A stretch of DNA of 64,000 nt from Naegleria lovaniensis (Eukaryota > Heterolobosea > Eutetramitea > Acrasida > Naegleriidae), in contig NW_025407827.1 in the NCBI RefSeq assembly GCF_003324165.1, forward strand, positions 719,700 through 783,699. Reading direction: 5' to 3'. The translations under genes were made by a program, and so were the position numbers. The number at the start of each line of letters is the position of its first letter. Positions within the stretch are counted from its first letter, which is position 1. Below are positions 30,969 through 40,414 of this stretch, in pieces. The notes under the pieces were generated by a model, which searched no databases, was not told where the DNA came from, and was given only the letters and a program-made list of their open reading frames with translations.

Positions 30969-32153
30969 ATGAATTCATTTCCTGTTCTCAATAAGGCATC
31001 CAAAACCATTCCCAAAATGGTGAGACCCGCTGTTACTCCTGCCACGAATGGGTCGCACTCGACACTGAGTGAAGATCCAGATCGAAATAGTTGTCTTGTA
31101 TTGATGCGTCAAGTCTTTGATCGTTTATGGAATCAGTATTTAACACGAGTGCCAGCTGCTAATTTGTATCAACAAGTGGTCTTGTCAAAAGGTGGACAAG
31201 TGGTGAATGACCACATTGCATTTCGCACGTTTCATTGTCATGAAGTAAAAGAATCTCCAAAAGGTGTCTTGCAATCTGGAGTGGACGCCTTGTTGAGAAT
31301 TTTTTCTCGATTTGGTTACATTCCAAAAGGGAATTATAAATTTCCTGACAAGTATTTGAATGCAATACATTTGGAAAATCAATGGGATGAAATGGCACCC
31401 AAGATATTCCTTTCTCAGTTGGAAGTGGATGAATTACCGTCGAGAGAGAGAAATTTCATTGTGGATGCTGTGTTGGATCAAGACGACGAGCGTTCTCAAA
31501 GACATGTAGATTTTTTGAATGGAAGTGAAGCAATGGAACTGTCAAATGCCACTAACAAGAACGTCGATGTGAATGATATAGACCATGATATTACTGACAA
31601 GTATGTTCAATTTTTCTCTCGTCATTGGCTTCCTCCTATCAAATCTCAACTCTTACAAGTCAATGAACTTTCCCAATACGCAGCATGGACTCTTCTTCAT
31701 GGTTACAGTGTCAATCATTTCACTGCCTTCATTAATTATCAAAACGTTCCAGAATTTGAAAATTCCATTGACAAGACCATTCATTACTTACACACTCGAT
31801 GTGGCATGGAAATGAAACAAGGTCCCGTTGTAGGTCCTCCCATATTAAGGCAAACAGCAAGTGTTTCGAGTAAGGAAATGGTGGCCGTGCGTGTCGAGCG
31901 ACAAGTCATTGAAAATGAAGGATCATTAAGGGACAAGGGTTCGAATCCGACCGAGTGTGTTAAGGAAAATTTCCAATTGGAGCTGGAAAATGAATTCATG
32001 GAATGGACGTATGCCTATTACGAATTTGCACAGAGAGGATTGGTCGACCATGATGGAGGAGAAGAAGAACACAATGAGACAAATACATTATATCAAGGCT
32101 TTTTGGAAGATAATACTCCTGATTTGTTTAACAATACAAAATATATGAATTAG
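30969..32153 (+). CDS. DUF1338 family 2-oxoadipate dioxygenase/decarboxylase
   Basis: 394 residues from the ATG at 30969. The family (bacterial HglS/YdcJ, plant FLO7) is a non-haem Fe(II) enzyme that turns 2-oxoadipate into 2-hydroxyglutarate during lysine breakdown. Visible motifs are VNDHIAFRTF (first His ligand), YKFPDKYLNAIHL, KIFLSQLEVDELP, LHGYSVNHFTAFIN (second His) and YYEFAQRGLV (Glu ligand), in the family order. The first 30 residues are basic and Ser/Thr-rich, compatible with mitochondrial import, but this is not certain. Single exon. The protein is slightly shorter than bacterial members. It suggests that this organism degrades lysine through 2-oxoadipate. Confidence 0.85.
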   Translation: MNSFPVLNKASKTIPKMVRPAVTPATNGSHSTLSEDPDRNSCLVLMRQVFDRLWNQYLTRVPAANLYQQVVLSKGGQVVNDHIAFRTFHCHEVKESPKGVLQSGVDALLRIFSRFGYIPKGNYKFPDKYLNAIHLENQWDEMAPKIFLSQLEVDELPSRERNFIVDAVLDQDDERSQRHVDFLNGSEAMELSNATNKNVDVNDIDHDITDKYVQFFSRHWLPPIKSQLLQVNELSQYAAWTLLHGYSVNHFTAFINYQNVPEFENSIDKTIHYLHTRCGMEMKQGPVVGPPILRQTASVSSKEMVAVRVERQVIENEGSLRDKGSNPTECVKENFQLELENEFMEWTYAYYEFAQRGLVDHDGGEEEHNETNTLYQGFLEDNTPDLFNNTKYMN

Positions 32154-32210
32154 ATTTAATTTGGAAATGCTTCGCCTAGATTTTTTTGAAAAAAAAACAA
32201 ATTTAAAAAA

Positions 32211-33255
32211 ATGTCTTACGGAAGTATTGACGAACCTTTGATTTTACACGCAGCCATGTAAGTGTTTCCTATGATAGTGTTGTGACCGGCCCGCAACAAC
32301 TTGTAACCGTTTTTATGGAATTCAAATTTTTTGAATTTTTTTTTTGAAAATCATGATTCACACAACATTTTTCATCATCATCATTGAATTTTGTCCATAT
32401 ATTTGATGATGATCCATATATTCATCATATATAATGTTCAAAAACGAAAATCCCGACTTCAACCATGGTCATTAAAATTTTCACAGAAATGTTCCACATT
32501 TGGGTTTAGTGTTTCACAGTTCACCCAAAGCAACGAACAAACAACAAACACAATCGGCTCGTTCGAATTTTGAAAAATTGGTGATGGTCCGCTCTACTGA
32601 TTCATCACTTTCAAAACAATCGTTTTATGATGGTGATTATATGGTTCACGTCTTGTCCAAAAGTGGAAAAATGTATTTGTGCTATGCTTCAAAGACGACA
32701 AAATTGAGAGTTGTTTATAACATGTTAGATGATTTGGATTTAGAATTGGCTAAAATTCCAAGATTGGCAAATGCTAATAAGAATGATATTTTGAAAGTAC
32801 TTAAAGATATGGTGGTGCGTATTAGCGAGCTTGTGCTTTTAATTTGTGTTTATTTTGTGTTTATTTTGTAATGATTATTATTGAATTGTTGAATGTTGTT
32901 AAACACAACTATGTGACATGAAATTATGGAATTTGATAAACGATACCAGAACTATTACAATGATCCACAAAATGACAAGATTACCAAACTGCAACAACAA
33001 ATCGATATCAATATTTCCAAGATGATTGAAAATCTTGATAAAATTCTTGCCAATCGTGACCAATTCGATCATTTGATTACACAAACAGAAGATCTCAAGG
33101 AAAACGCAGGTCTTTTCGAAAAAGGAGGTAAAAAGTTGAAGAGAAACATGCAATTCAGAATGATCCTTATCATTACAATTATTACCATCATTTGTTTGGT
33201 CGTGTTGGGGATTGCAATTCTGTTAATTGCATTAAAGATTGCTGGAAAGATTTAG
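32211..33255 (+). CDS. Longin R-SNARE (VAMP7-like)
   Basis: Vesicle-fusion protein. Exons 32211-32257, 32520-32814 and 32950-33255; introns of 262 nt (GTAAGT..CACAG) and 135 nt (GTGCGT..CCAG). The product is 215 residues. Exon 1 encodes MSYGSIDEPLILHAA, the first longin strand. The second exon carries the rest of the longin domain (MVHVLSKSGKMYLCYAS). The SNARE helix (about 128-185, ITKLQQQIDINISKMIENLD...) has Arg at the zero layer (ILANRDQF). A 20-residue hydrophobic anchor follows. The second intron's donor is weak, so the exon 2/3 joint could shift by a few codons. Confidence 0.85.
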
Positions 33256-33369
33256 TGTGTCAACAAATGTACAAAGCAGATGGATTGGCTGCTCTACTAA
33301 CCTCCACGTTTGTGTGTTTCCCAAATCTACACTCGAATGATTAAATTATTATTTATTGAAACTACTACA

Positions 33370-36270
33370 TTATGGCTTTCGTTCGAAACGCTTGGTCATT
33401 GAACCTAGAATGAGACATGCTTCCTTTGTAAATATTTCTTCTTCCATTTCACCTTGATTGAGCTTGGTGAGTAGACGTTTGGTGAGACACTTTCGTAGAG
33501 CTTCCATGTAATCCTCGATAATCATCTCTCTGGTAATGATGGCGTCTATTCGTCGTTTCCTCAAATCTTCAAGAGATTCATGAGGTTCCAAAGTCACAAT
33601 GTCTGGATACATATCTTCGAAACATTTAATCACGTCATGCATGCTCAATAATTTAGGGTCCATGACAAGTAAATCTTTGAGCATTCTTAGGAATTGTTTC
33701 ACTGTCATGGTTTCAATCTTTTTAGGTGTTGTCCCATGCCATTCCTCTTCCTCTGCATATGTGACATAACCTCCGCCTTCATATCTTCCATAATATGAGA
33801 AAATTGCTTTCAATGAGTCCTTGTACTTTTCCAATTCTTTTTGAACAGTATTCGAGAGAATGGTTTCTGAGCTGATCATTTGGGTGGGAACAAGGAGACT
33901 CTTCGTATCGACCACGGTGCTAGAACTTGTAGTGGTAATAGTGGTCTTTGTGGAAGCCGTCAAATTTACATTATTTACAAGAGTACTAGTCATGGGAGTA
34001 GTAGTGGTCGTCGTAGAGTTAGGCAGAATTTGGGAAGTTGCTTTGGATGTGACACTCTCATTGCTTGTCGATCGTGCTGACGCTAGTTCACTTGGTACCA
34101 TCGAAGTCTGGCAATTAATCTTTTCATCTAGCATGTATCTAAATCTCTCACAGACAGTACTTGTACCGTTTTGAATGTTTCGATACAATTCGGCACCAAT
34201 TCTTATAGTCGATTCGACAAATTCTCTAAATCTCATGGTAGGAGTGGCTTGGACTGAAGGTTGTTTCTTGCTCACGGTTGGTTTCACTGCATAATCTACT
34301 ACGGTCGAATTAGTGTCTGGCAAAATAGAATTTTCAGTCTTTGAAAGTTTGAGATTTCTCTCTGCACTTGATTGAGTGGTCACAAAAATGAAAATTCGAT
34401 CAATTTGAGCACAATTCATATTCTCACAAAGAATGCCAAAATCTTGTGCAAATTTCCAGAACTGTACCATGGTCATTCGATTATCTCTTGAGAGAAATAA
34501 TTTCATTTCGTTGGATGTCATCTCCTCAGATGTGTCATTCAAATTGAGAATACCCTGAATGCTTATTCGTGGATTAATGGAGATATCTTTTGTCATTTGC
34601 ATGTTCTTTTTGACACACAATGGATCTAAACCATATTTACAATAGTGCGCAAAAATCTTTTTGAATTTTCTAATGTTTCTCTGTACAAGTGAATAAATCT
34701 TATTCAGTTCATCAAATGATCCGTCCACCTTCAACAATAAATCATTAATGTACAATTCAATAAGAGGAGTGGTCAAAACACCAGAGCTACTTTGTGTGGC
34801 GTTGGGATTTGGCACCACTCGATCTACCGTTGCTTGAATGTTACTGCTCACTGAAGACTCTGAAGAGTGAGGGACATGCAATTTGTCTTCTTTCCACACT
34901 CCTTTTTGCATGGAACCATTTAAATAGTAAAATACACCTTCTCCATGTTTTAAATTATTGAACCACTCGCCAGTATAGGAAGAACCATCCGCGTAGTGAA
35001 AGGTTCCTTGGCCCTCTCGTTTACCTTCAATAAACGTTCCTTCGTAATAATTACACTTCTTTCCAGAAGCTTGTAAATAAGTGTGCTTTCCATTTCCTTG
35101 TGGTAAATCATTAAGCCATTCACCTTCATAAATTTCCAATGGATCAGTAGTCCAATGCATGACTCCATATCCACATCTCTTGTTTTCTTTCCATTCACCT
35201 TCATAATAGTTTCCGCTCTTGTAATGCATGACTCCATAGCCATGGCGCTTGTTATGTGTGAAATTACCCTCGTATTTTTCATCAGCAGAATAGTACATGA
35301 TTCCTTTTCCATGTCGTTGACCTTGTTTCCAATAACCTTCATATTTTGAAAGTAAATCTCCCGAAGTGTAAGTTCCATAACCATCTCGTAAACCATTCTT
35401 GACTTCTCCTTCATAGATGCTACCATCATCCCACGTAATCTTACAGGGACCATTGAAACAATTATTCTCAATACTTCCAACATAGGTAGGTCCCTTTCTA
35501 TCGGCATATTTAAACTCAAATTTTCCTTCATTGTCGTTCATGAAACCATTTTCAAACTTTCCTTCGTAGGTAAATTCATAATTCATTGTATTTGTATTGG
35601 AATAGAAATTTTGAGGAGAATTAATGGCAATATGACATTCTTCTTCAATGAGTGGCATTTCATCCATTAAATGATGATCATGCTGAGTGAGAGTGTTTTG
35701 TTGATGAGAGTTCATTTCAGGTTTCTTTGTGACACTTGTAAGACAACCAATACTAGCACTGAGGTCTTGATGAGACGATTGCTTGGGGCCGAACAATTGA
35801 CTATTGTTGAGTTTGATTGATGATGCTACTGATGATGATTTACCATTGTGAAGAATGGTTGATGAACACATTGGCAAAATTAATTGGCCTTGTCCATGAT
35901 AGATTCCATTGCTTGATGCATCCCGTTCTCCTTGATATTGAAAAATTGAATCCAATATTTTGGCATCTAGTTTTGTGGATTCATTTCTAGTGACTTGTGA
36001 AGATGATGATGACGGTCGTGATGACAGTGTGGCCAACACAGACGGCACCTTTCCTGCTGCTGAATATTTTTTCAATATTTTGTTCTTGTTGGCATTTGGA
36101 ATTGAAAATTCTTCTTCAGGTTCTTCAAAAGTATCCTCATGTTTTTTCGTTTGATTGGTACTGCTAGATCTTGTTTTGCTGTTGGAACTATTTCCTCGCA
36201 TCAACCCGAGCCGTGAGGTCCGGTCCAAAACAGCCACCAAGTCAATAGAGGGCTCTGCTGAGGTCGACAT
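33370..36270 (-). CDS. MORN-repeat protein, radial-spoke RSPH10B-like
   Basis: 966 residues, single exon, ATG at 36270. Residues about 230-467 hold about ten MORN repeats (YEGxxxxGxxxGxGxxxxxxG), for example YEGEWKENKRCGYGVMHW and YTGEWFNNLKHGEGVFYY. MORN arrays form long beta scaffolds and often contact membranes or microtubules. The C-terminal 480 residues are helical, with a Ser/Thr-rich loop near 760-810. The N-terminus is disordered. Size and layout (MORN block followed by helical half) fit radial-spoke head protein 10B of motile cilia, consistent with a flagellate stage. That assignment is by architecture only. Confidence 0.75.
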   Translation of the reverse strand: MSTSAEPSIDLVAVLDRTSRLGLMRGNSSNSKTRSSSTNQTKKHEDTFEEPEEEFSIPNANKNKILKKYSAAGKVPSVLATLSSRPSSSSSQVTRNESTKLDAKILDSIFQYQGERDASSNGIYHGQGQLILPMCSSTILHNGKSSSVASSIKLNNSQLFGPKQSSHQDLSASIGCLTSVTKKPEMNSHQQNTLTQHDHHLMDEMPLIEEECHIAINSPQNFYSNTNTMNYEFTYEGKFENGFMNDNEGKFEFKYADRKGPTYVGSIENNCFNGPCKITWDDGSIYEGEVKNGLRDGYGTYTSGDLLSKYEGYWKQGQRHGKGIMYYSADEKYEGNFTHNKRHGYGVMHYKSGNYYEGEWKENKRCGYGVMHWTTDPLEIYEGEWLNDLPQGNGKHTYLQASGKKCNYYEGTFIEGKREGQGTFHYADGSSYTGEWFNNLKHGEGVFYYLNGSMQKGVWKEDKLHVPHSSESSVSSNIQATVDRVVPNPNATQSSSGVLTTPLIELYINDLLLKVDGSFDELNKIYSLVQRNIRKFKKIFAHYCKYGLDPLCVKKNMQMTKDISINPRISIQGILNLNDTSEEMTSNEMKLFLSRDNRMTMVQFWKFAQDFGILCENMNCAQIDRIFIFVTTQSSAERNLKLSKTENSILPDTNSTVVDYAVKPTVSKKQPSVQATPTMRFREFVESTIRIGAELYRNIQNGTSTVCERFRYMLDEKINCQTSMVPSELASARSTSNESVTSKATSQILPNSTTTTTTPMTSTLVNNVNLTASTKTTITTTSSSTVVDTKSLLVPTQMISSETILSNTVQKELEKYKDSLKAIFSYYGRYEGGGYVTYAEEEEWHGTTPKKIETMTVKQFLRMLKDLLVMDPKLLSMHDVIKCFEDMYPDIVTLEPHESLEDLRKRRIDAIITREMIIEDYMEALRKCLTKRLLTKLNQGEMEEEIFTKEACLILGSMTKRFERKP

Positions 36271-36809
36271 TGAGGTGGTTTCTTTTCAAATTTTTTAAAA
36301 ATTGTAATTTTGAAAAGGCGGGGAACACAGCTGTTCCTTTTCAATCATAAAATGGTGAGTTGTTAAGTAAAAGCAAAAGCGTGCTCCAATGACAAGTTGA
36401 ATTTTCAAATGGATAGCTCTTCAATTTTCCTAACAAGGGCAATTGCTCCAATAATGTCATTAAAATGACAAATGACAATTAATTTTGATGCCTTTGTTCG
36501 CAACATGTCTCACAAAAAATTGCAACAACAACATTCTCACTGTTCCATCTCATCCTTTCGTGTGGTGTGTGGTGTGAAAATATTATTACAATTAGACCAT
36601 TGCCAACTTTAACAAATTCAACTTTCATATCTCAACAACAAACCTCGCTCCAGTCTCGCATTCCTTTCATTCACATTTCAAACAATATCGGATATTCAAT
36701 CATTCAACTATCATTTTCATTACTGACATTGCCTTCCCAAATTAAAAACAATACCATCCGATCGTTTCTGACAATCATCGACACAATCATCATAGTCATC
36801 GTCATCATC
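36271..36809. other. Divergent promoter region between the MORN and RGS-START genes
   Basis: The region is shared by two genes transcribed away from each other. It contains AT-rich and CATCATCAT-type leader sequence. The plus frame is open from 36567 but begins with GTG and has no ATG before 36810. No element beyond that is recognised. Confidence 0.4.
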
Positions 36810-38768
36810 ATGGTCAGAACGTTCACATCTTCATCGCCGTCCACCAAGAACAATGCTATTTCAATATTGGTTTCATCTCAGCCGACTCTACCAACTCATG
36901 GCAACAACTATCATTCCATGACCTCTACTCAGAGTAGCAGTAGTGCATCATTTCCTTCATCATCATCATCCACAGCAACTCCTCCACCGACCAAACCATT
37001 CCAAAGACTTTCAACCTCTTCTTCTTCCAATAACAACAACAACAATCCGAATAATAACAACTCTCCTACTTCCACATCTCAACAACCAAAAAAGAATCAA
37101 CACCACAAGAAAGACCTTCCGAGTGGTAGCAAAAACACCAAAAAACACAAGAAGAAATCTCATTCCTCCTCCTCCCACAAACATCTTCATGATTATACCT
37201 TTTCCTTTGAGGCCATTCTCGACGATGAAGAAACCCGACTCTGCCTATTGTTGTTCATGCGTTCTCAGCGTAACGAAGAAAGCCTTCTATTTCTCGAGTA
37301 TTGTAACGAATATTACCGAAAACGGTCAACGGTCAATCGTTACACCTGTTTGCGAGAGATACATGATCAATTCTTTAAAGAAAATGCACCACATGAATTG
37401 AATTTACCACAACGTGAGAGGGAGATGATGATCTTCTCGTATATGGACATGCTGGAGGAGATTGCTCATCGTAAGCGTATGAAAGAAGAAGAGCCCATGA
37501 TGAGTTTGAGTAATAGTAGCGGAGGAGGAGGAGCAGGAAATACGAATAATACAAATCAGCAGTCGGAAGAGGTTTCTCTATCCTCGTTAGATTATTTAGA
37601 TTTGGGAGAATGTGAAAGTGCATTGAAAAAGGCTGAAAGTTACATTCTTGTCAATATTAAGGAACATGTCATGCCTCAATTCATCGAGTCGCCCATGTTT
37701 CAAGAATTTATTTCCACGAAAAGCAAAACATTTTTGAATACGATTGGAACTGCTAAGAATTTGTCGCATAGTTGTTTTGTGGAATCGCTCATGGAGATGA
37801 AGAAGTGTGAAATGACGATCGATCAAGTGCGGATGATTAAGAAACATGTTTTGGATGAAAAGAATTGGGATTTAGTGTTTCAAAAAGATGACTGCTATGG
37901 ATACATGTCTTCGAATCGGTACATTTTGGGACGAGAGGAAGAAACGAATAATGAAGGAGTCTTTTTTGCCAAATGCGAAGTTATTTTCCCGTACAGTTGT
38001 GAAGCAGTCATGAATATCATGACCAACGTAAAAGTACGACTTGGCAATGACAAGAATTTACACTCCATTAAAAGAATTGGCTACAGAAACAAGTCAGGAG
38101 TGATCAATTATACTCATTCTGGCTCACTTGCAAACTTGGATGAAAGTAGAGAGGACAATTGCGACAGTGCTTCCCACTCTAATTACGACGACAGCGAAGA
38201 TAACGGTGAAAATGATAGTGATGATGACGACGACGACGAAGATGATGACAATGACTACTATTCGACCTCATCCTCCTCGTCATCATCAGCAACGCAAAGC
38301 AATCCCTCATCGACCATATCTGGAAAAACAAAATTAGCAACAGTTTTAAGTCACGAAGTTTACAAGTTGGCTTGGCCTTTCAAAAACAGATATTATATAC
38401 TAGCTCAATCCATGTTGCATGACTCTACTTCTAACATGTACATTATTGCCAAGAAATCATGCGAACCTCCCAATTACAATCCTAAAGAGACGAATTATAT
38501 TAGGGCGCTCAACATTGGTTGTTGGATGTTTGCTCCAGTCATACGTGAGAATGTTGAACATTGTAAATATATACAATTTGTTGGAACCGATTTGAAAGGT
38601 TCAGTTCCGTCATGGCTCATTGAGAAAATTATTAAGAAACGAACTAAAAACTTTTATCAAGATACCATGAGAATGATTCAAAAATCAGAGGCCCTCGCTA
38701 ACACAAGGCCTGAAGATTCATGTGGCTACTTTGATACATTGGCAGAAAATGGAAGCATTGCTTTGTGA
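36810..38768 (+). CDS. RGS domain fused to a START-like lipid-binding domain
   Basis: 652 residues from the ATG at 36810. After a disordered, basic N-terminus, residues about 127-313 form an RGS domain: TFSFEAILDDEETRLCLLLF, then EESLLFLEYCNEYY and FIESPMFQEFISTKSKTFL. Poly-Gly/Asn residues interrupt its middle. Residues about 340-630 resemble START: KNWDLVFQKDDCYGYM, VIFPYSCEAVMNIM, LAWPFKNRYYILAQSM and CKYIQFVGTDLKGSVPSWLI. A long acidic Asp/Glu/Ser insert sits inside it (about 450-500). RGS domains accelerate GTP hydrolysis by G-alpha subunits. A START partner suggests lipid-dependent placement or control. Confidence 0.85.
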   Translation: MVRTFTSSSPSTKNNAISILVSSQPTLPTHGNNYHSMTSTQSSSSASFPSSSSSTATPPPTKPFQRLSTSSSSNNNNNNPNNNNSPTSTSQQPKKNQHHKKDLPSGSKNTKKHKKKSHSSSSHKHLHDYTFSFEAILDDEETRLCLLLFMRSQRNEESLLFLEYCNEYYRKRSTVNRYTCLREIHDQFFKENAPHELNLPQREREMMIFSYMDMLEEIAHRKRMKEEEPMMSLSNSSGGGGAGNTNNTNQQSEEVSLSSLDYLDLGECESALKKAESYILVNIKEHVMPQFIESPMFQEFISTKSKTFLNTIGTAKNLSHSCFVESLMEMKKCEMTIDQVRMIKKHVLDEKNWDLVFQKDDCYGYMSSNRYILGREEETNNEGVFFAKCEVIFPYSCEAVMNIMTNVKVRLGNDKNLHSIKRIGYRNKSGVINYTHSGSLANLDESREDNCDSASHSNYDDSEDNGENDSDDDDDDEDDDNDYYSTSSSSSSSATQSNPSSTISGKTKLATVLSHEVYKLAWPFKNRYYILAQSMLHDSTSNMYIIAKKSCEPPNYNPKETNYIRALNIGCWMFAPVIRENVEHCKYIQFVGTDLKGSVPSWLIEKIIKKRTKNFYQDTMRMIQKSEALANTRPEDSCGYFDTLAENGSIAL

Positions 38769-39353
38769 GTAATTTTAACCTCACATGGATTCATTGTCTG
38801 AATAATCACCGTTTTTCGGAACACAATAAGCAAGAGAGAATTTCGCTGGGATTTTTAATAAAACTACGATCATAGGATTCATGAAAACTTGCCAGTGCTG
38901 ACACGTAGGAAACACCACATAATTATTGGTGCGTCAATATGATGAATTGGCGTTACAAGAGCATGGTGGTAACGTCGTAAAACTTTGGCTAGAATTGAAG
39001 ATCCCTTTCCCCTCTTCGTCACATTATCAACACCATCTCTCAAACCACAACCCTTACATTGAAATTGTTGTGAAACTGTTTGAAAATAACACCAAGCCCC
39101 TCAAAAGTGCTCAACAAATAGATCGGCTTGATGTTTTAATTCAACTCTAGACATCTTTTTTAAACGGCTGGTATTTATTGTATATCAGGTCTCAAAAGAA
39201 TCTGAAAGGTTGATGGAGCATCATCCTTATGAAAATCTTGATTTCAGCAAGCTTAATTGAAGAACAGTTCAACTATCAAACAAATTTTGAAAAATGGTCG
39301 TGAGAACAATTAACGGGCTGTTTTCTTGAAATTGTGGGAGTTTGTAATAATTT
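38769..39353. other. Intergenic region with a short orphan coding fragment
   Basis: The only notable item is the plus-strand fragment 38926-39150. The rest looks like AT-rich 3' flanking sequence for the convergent genes on both sides. Confidence 0.4.
38926..39150 (+). pseudogene. Orphan coding-like fragment, no ATG
   Basis: 75 codons open to a TAG, starting only at TTG. Translation such as YDELALQEHGGNVVKLWLEL and NPYIEIVVKLFENN reads like an ordered protein segment. No start codon and no convincing splice acceptor precede it. It may be the remains of a gene or an exon whose partners I did not find. Confidence 0.3.
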
Positions 39354-40241
39354 CTAATTTTGATTAGGATATCCTCTTAAAATATTGACTAGCAACTCCG
39401 ATTGGGTAATACCTTGTTGTAGTTTTGATTCTGTGTTGTGGAGTCTGCTTTCTGTTTCATTGAGTCTGCTTTCTGTTTCGCGAAGTCTTGAAGCGAGCAA
39501 ATCATTTGCTTTGGTGAGCGTTTGCTTTGTTTCGGCTAGTCTGGTTTCTGTTTCGCTAAGTCTTGAAGATAGCAAACCGTTTGCTTTGGTGAGCGTTTGC
39601 ACCCTTGTTTCTGTTGCTTCCAGTCGGTTCTTGGTCTCGGAATGCTCATGTTTCATCTTGACCATTTCATTTTCCATGGTCTGCAATCTGGCCAACGTCG
39701 CCTGCATCATTTTTATTCTGTTCGCAAGCTTTTCAGCAAAGGACGGGGTGGTATTCTTGAACAGGGAAAATTTTGTTCGAGCCTTGGAAGCAGTTAGACC
39801 TAGCTGTCCCCTAGCATTGGATATCAACTCATCTAATAGACCATATCCGACCACAACAACGTCCTCGTCAACTTCAGACTCCCTATGAGGCCGGAATACA
39901 GAACAGTCGTTGAAAGATTTTGAAAAATCACTCAGCTCACACATATCTCGCTGGTATGCGATCACTCTCATGAGTTCCTCAGTAGTGCACGCAGTATCTT
40001 CTTCAGCTTCCTTACAAATACCCTTCTCAAAGAGAGTTTCAATGCAAGCCTCAACATCTTCTGTTAAGAAGGAAACATGAAAAGCCTTGCAGATAAACTC
40101 AAGATCCTGAACGGAACATGCTCTAATAACTTGTCTTGATGAACGCTGCAAAAGTGTATAGAACAGTCCAGTAGGATCTAATGGATTTACAGTGATTACC
40201 TCCTGGTGTTGGTACAAGTTTGAACACTCTTGAGGAAACAT
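39354..40241 (-). CDS. Coiled-coil protein with tandem 25-residue repeats
   Basis: 295 residues from the ATG at 40241. The first 190 residues look folded (FPQECSNLYQHQEVI and CSVQDLEFICKAFHVSF blocks), but no family is recognised. The C-terminal third (about 190-285) is a continuous coiled coil of the pattern RLxETExRLxxT. Two near-identical DNA units (39470-39526 and 39545-39600, period 75 bp) encode LTKANDLLASRL-type and LTKANGLLSSRL-type segments, showing recent in-frame duplication. It is likely an oligomeric scaffold. Confidence 0.7.
   Translation of the reverse strand: MFPQECSNLYQHQEVITVNPLDPTGLFYTLLQRSSRQVIRACSVQDLEFICKAFHVSFLTEDVEACIETLFEKGICKEAEEDTACTTEELMRVIAYQRDMCELSDFSKSFNDCSVFRPHRESEVDEDVVVVGYGLLDELISNARGQLGLTASKARTKFSLFKNTTPSFAEKLANRIKMMQATLARLQTMENEMVKMKHEHSETKNRLEATETRVQTLTKANGLLSSRLSETETRLAETKQTLTKANDLLASRLRETESRLNETESRLHNTESKLQQGITQSELLVNILRGYPNQN
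39470..39600. repeat. Two tandem 75-bp repeat units inside the coiled-coil gene
   Basis: Units at 39470-39526 and 39545-39600 share TTTCTGTTTCGC, AAGTCTTGAAG, TTTGCTTTGGTGAGCGTTTGC. The 75-bp period equals 25 codons, so unit gain or loss would keep the reading frame. Confidence 0.7.
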
Positions 40242-40414
40242 TGTTTGATTTTTTTTAAGGTGCTTGTAAATGCTTGAGAGGCTCAACGCTCCAAAATAAA
40301 ACTAAAGTGTTTGGTTGTTTGAAAATTGTAAATTACGTTTTTTACAAACACGAATATCTAATGTTTGAGATTTTATAAGTGTTTCAGAAAGGTGTTTAAA
40401 ATCCAGTTAAAAAA

